Both the position numbers and the translations under genes were made by a program. DNA of 64,000 nt from Paenarthrobacter aurescens TC1. GTDB taxonomy: Bacteria; Actinomycetota; Actinomycetes; Actinomycetales; Micrococcaceae. The notes under the pieces are model-generated. The model saw only the letters and a list, made by a program, of their open reading frames with translations, was not told the DNA's origin and ran no database searches. Below are positions 61,886-64,000 of the stretch, one piece after another; within the stretch, counting starts at the first letter, position 1; each line of letters opens with the position of its first letter. The DNA is taken from positions 3,782,001 to 3,846,000 of the forward strand of contig CP000474.1 of the NCBI GenBank assembly GCA_000014925.1, written 5' to 3'.

Positions 61886-62464
61886 ATGGAAACTTTCACC
61901 TGGTCAAAACCCTCCACCGATCACCCGGAGAAAAGCAAAGTGGCTGTTCTGCTTCCCGGTTCCGGATATCCGGTGGAGGGCCCGGTCCTCTTTTGGATAG
62001 GTGAAATGTTGGGTTCACTGGGTTGGCATGTTCAGGCTGTCCGGTGGACTCCGGACGATGCGCCCACCACGGACCCTCATGAATTTGCTGCAACTGCCGC
62101 CAAGAATGCCTTTGCTGTCTCTCCCGATGCCGAACAACGTTTGGTTGTCGCCAAATCGTTCAGCACTTTGTGTATCCCTTGGGCGGAGGAGACCCTTATC
62201 CCCGGTATCTGGCTAACGCCCCTGCTCACGGATGAGCGGGTCAGAAGCACCATCGGCGCAACCTCGAAGGACGACCTGTTTGTGGGTGGTTCGCAGGACA
62301 AGCTGTGGGACGGCGGACGTAAGTCTGAGAGCGCCGGTACGTTCTTTGCGGTGCCCGGTGCCGATCATTCCCTGCAAATCCCGGAAGATTGGCGGGCCTC
62401 CCAGCAAGCTCAAGCCGACGTGTTCGAACGGATTGAGAAGTTCATCTCTGAGTTGGGAGCCTAG
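61886..62464 (+). CDS. Alpha/beta-hydrolase-like protein
   Basis: A 192-aa protein: VAVLLPGSGYPVEGPVLFW at the N-terminus, VVAKSFSTLCIPWA at the nucleophile-elbow position (KSFST), GSQDKLW for the acid strand and PGADHSLQIPED for the catalytic His. It looks like a compact alpha/beta hydrolase. Start at ATG 61886 with a -10 box 5 nt upstream; the long frame to the left belongs to non-homologous sequence overlapping the previous gene. Substrate unknown. Confidence 0.78.
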   Translation: METFTWSKPSTDHPEKSKVAVLLPGSGYPVEGPVLFWIGEMLGSLGWHVQAVRWTPDDAPTTDPHEFAATAAKNAFAVSPDAEQRLVVAKSFSTLCIPWAEETLIPGIWLTPLLTDERVRSTIGATSKDDLFVGGSQDKLWDGGRKSESAGTFFAVPGADHSLQIPEDWRASQQAQADVFERIEKFISELGA

Positions 62465-62479
62465 TTGGAAGCCCTCCAC

Positions 62480-62552
62480 CACCTAGATGACCACATTTTG
62501 GGCACCTAGAGGCCCATCTCCAGCACTCAATTTCGGGCTTTTTGCCACCTAG
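62480..62552. repeat. 43-bp repeat array, locus 3
   Basis: CACCTAG begins at 62480, 62503 and 62546 (spacings 23 and 43), mirroring the array at 61278-61349 in inverted order. The pair brackets two genes. Confidence 0.78.
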
Positions 62553-62611
62553 GGCTGGATTCACATCGCATCCTTAATCGGGTTACCACTACGTGAAACA
62601 AATCGGGTTCG

Positions 62612-62767
62612 ATGGTGAAGTTCTTGTCACTAACAGCGGCGGCATTCTTTGTAGTTACTGCTGTAATCGCGTTCTTCGTTAGTAATCTCTTGCTGGGAGT
62701 CCTCTTGACCGCCGCCGCCGCAGCCTCAGTTGGCACGTGGCTCGTGAGTAAACGCGTCCCAAAGTGA
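62612..62767 (+). CDS. Small membrane protein, 51 aa
   Basis: Short ORF: VKFLSLTAAAFFVVTAVIAF forms one helix and LLLGVLLTAAAAASVGTWLV the second, with a basic end SKRVPK. Composition is convincing, but no ribosome-binding site is clear. The region to 62958 contains nothing else I can support. Confidence 0.5.
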   Translation: MVKFLSLTAAAFFVVTAVIAFFVSNLLLGVLLTAAAAASVGTWLVSKRVPK

Positions 62768-62958
62768 GAACCGGCCAATCACTTTCTGTGGCGGGACGGT
62801 CCGCACGGCAAATCGGCACCTACGGTGGCTGGGTACGGTTTGGGCTAATCCGAGGAACTTTTGTTGATCTGCGTAGTGTTGCCGAAGAACTTCGAGCTCC
62901 GCGCTAGTCCCCCAAGGCCGCTCGCTTCTGTGGAGCATAACAAGGGTCCAACTTCCGT

Positions 62959-63369
62959 CTAACCTGCCAGCCGCCCCTCCGGACGTTGACGCTGGGACAT
63001 CAAAGCGAGCGCGTACAGCAACCCGCGGGCCACACCGAACAACCACGGGAACGGTAGGTCGAAGCCCAACCAGAACACCGCTTCGACAGGTAGGAGAGCC
63101 AGCCCGAGAACAAGCCCGGACCGGCGTCCCTTCCATGCGAGCCAAGCAGCCCACGACGCCGCCAAGACCACCACCAGGAATGCCATCAGCAGCGTCACGA
63201 AGACCCAGCCTTCCAGGCCGTCCCACGGCCCCGCGTACATCGGAAACAGGTCCATGAACATCGGCAGATACCCGTTTTGGAGGAGGTAGATGCTGACTGG
63301 AATCGCAGGAATCCCGAACGCCGCCGCATAAATCCAGGTCAGCACGGCCGCCACACGCGCTTTCTGCAT
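62959..63369 (-). CDS. Membrane protein, 136 aa
   Basis: Four hydrophobic segments (ARVAAVLTWIYAAAFGIPAI, FVTLLMAFLVVVLAAS, GLVLGLALLPVEAVFWLGF, LLYALALM). ATG 63369 is behind GAGGGAAGG. No domain name is justified. Confidence 0.7.
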   Translation of the reverse strand: MQKARVAAVLTWIYAAAFGIPAIPVSIYLLQNGYLPMFMDLFPMYAGPWDGLEGWVFVTLLMAFLVVVLAASWAAWLAWKGRRSGLVLGLALLPVEAVFWLGFDLPFPWLFGVARGLLYALALMSQRQRPEGRLAG

Positions 63370-63466
63370 AGCCTTCCCTCGATTCGGCCCGCCCCGATGC
63401 ACCGCTCAGTACAAGCAGATAGATCCAGTGTGGAACAGAGGATTCAGCGGTGGAAGCCCTTTGCGC

Positions 63467-64000
63467 CTAAGCTTCCTCGAACCAGCCCCGGGCCGGGTTG
63501 GAGACCTCGGGTGCCTCCCGGAAAACACCAGGCTGGGCAACCCAACCAACACCGTTGGCGATGACCTTCTGGATCTGAGGCTGGTGGTACACCGGGTATT
63601 CCTGGTCACCGGGGCTGAAGTAGAAGATCCGGCCTTTGCCCCGTGAGAACGTCACGCCGGAGCGGAACACCTCGCCGCCTTCAAAGGAGCTGATGAAGAT
63701 CAGGTCATCGGGTTCCGGAATGTCGAACAGTTCGCCGTACATTTCCTGCTTCGGGATCACGATGGGGCTCTCAATACCGGCTGCGATCGGGTGTGAGGGC
63801 TTGACCGTCCATACGAGTTCGCGTTCGCCTTCGTTGCGCCACTTCAATGAGCAGGTGGTCCCCAACAAACGGGTGAAGATCTTGGCGAAGTGCCCTGAGT
63901 GGAGAACCACCAAGCCCATACCGCCGAGGACGTGGCGCTGCACGCGTTCCACCACCTCATCAGCGACTTCCCCATGTGCGATGTGCCCCCACCACAGCAA
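63467..64000 (-). CDS. ThuA-like domain protein, N-terminus outside window
   Basis: At least 177 codons of a ThuA-type (trehalose utilisation-like, class I glutamine amidotransferase fold) protein: [57 protein letters not shown] and [19 protein letters not shown]. In this family the protein usually acts in sugar (trehalose or keto-sugar) metabolism. The gene runs off the right edge, so the start is not seen. Confidence 0.85.
   Translation of the reverse strand: MLWWGHIAHGEVADEVVERVQRHVLGGMGLVVLHSGHFAKIFTRLLGTTCSLKWRNEGERELVWTVKPSHPIAAGIESPIVIPKQEMYGELFDIPEPDDLIFISSFEGGEVFRSGVTFSRGKGRIFYFSPGDQEYPVYHQPQIQKVIANGVGWVAQPGVFREAPEVSNPARGWFEEA

Overview
The window is from a high-GC actinobacterium, most likely a soil Micrococcaceae member of the Arthrobacter/Paenarthrobacter type. 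The evidence is GC-rich codon use, actinobacterial family types (CYTH-CHAD protein, NrtR, IclR, HxlR, a SAM-IV-like riboswitch, many LLM flavin monooxygenases) and frequent leaderless starts with TAnnnT placed 5-8 nt before ATG/GTG. No rRNA, tRNA, CRISPR array, transposase or integrase was seen. The genus is an inference.

Left part (1-21.2 kb). A rhamnogalacturonan lyase gene (PL11, cut by the left edge) lies behind two LacI-type operators. It is followed by a sulfur/peptide scavenging region: a peptide-type ABC transporter (dual ATPase, two permeases, lipoprotein), two FMN-dependent monooxygenases, a SAM-IV-like riboswitch, a third LLM oxidoreductase, a rhodanese, an MFS exporter, a cystathionine beta-synthase-like enzyme, an SsuD-like monooxygenase, the methionine importer metNIQ, and a further DszA/NtaA-type monooxygenase with a GNAT acetyltransferase.

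Middle part (21.4-48.9 kb). This holds a GT2 glycosyltransferase with a 57-aa LAxTG-type membrane protein and a GH16 enzyme; a Nudix gene that seems to start at ATT; a degraded nuclease polymorphic toxin with an intact candidate immunity gene and an orphan toxin cassette; a small HTH/membrane-protein operon with two palindromic operators; MOSC and catalase-like genes; a heterodimeric ABC exporter; azoR/hxlR; CYTH-CHAD; SRPBCC; small acidic and membrane proteins; an IclR-CaiB-enoyl-CoA hydratase group; a dTMP kinase-like gene; and a divergent NrtR // SPFH-NAD-kinase-like locus with two strong operators. A secreted gamma-glutamyltransferase follows.

Right part (50.9-61.2 kb, all minus strand). 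A complete RiPP cluster of the daptide type is present: RRE protein, class III aminotransferase, iron-ADH-like oxidative decarboxylase, three precursor peptides that all end in threonine, methyltransferase, M50 protease, and an ABC transporter with two membrane subunits. A YcaO-domain enzyme is embedded in the same translationally coupled operon. I do not know of YcaO in the characterised daptide pathway, and none of the three precursors contains cysteine. This is the best candidate for an undescribed system in the window. The right end holds small membrane proteins, an alpha/beta-hydrolase-like protein and a ThuA-like gene cut by the edge.

Two families of short intergenic repeats, with 32-bp and 43-bp periods, occur near gene ends.
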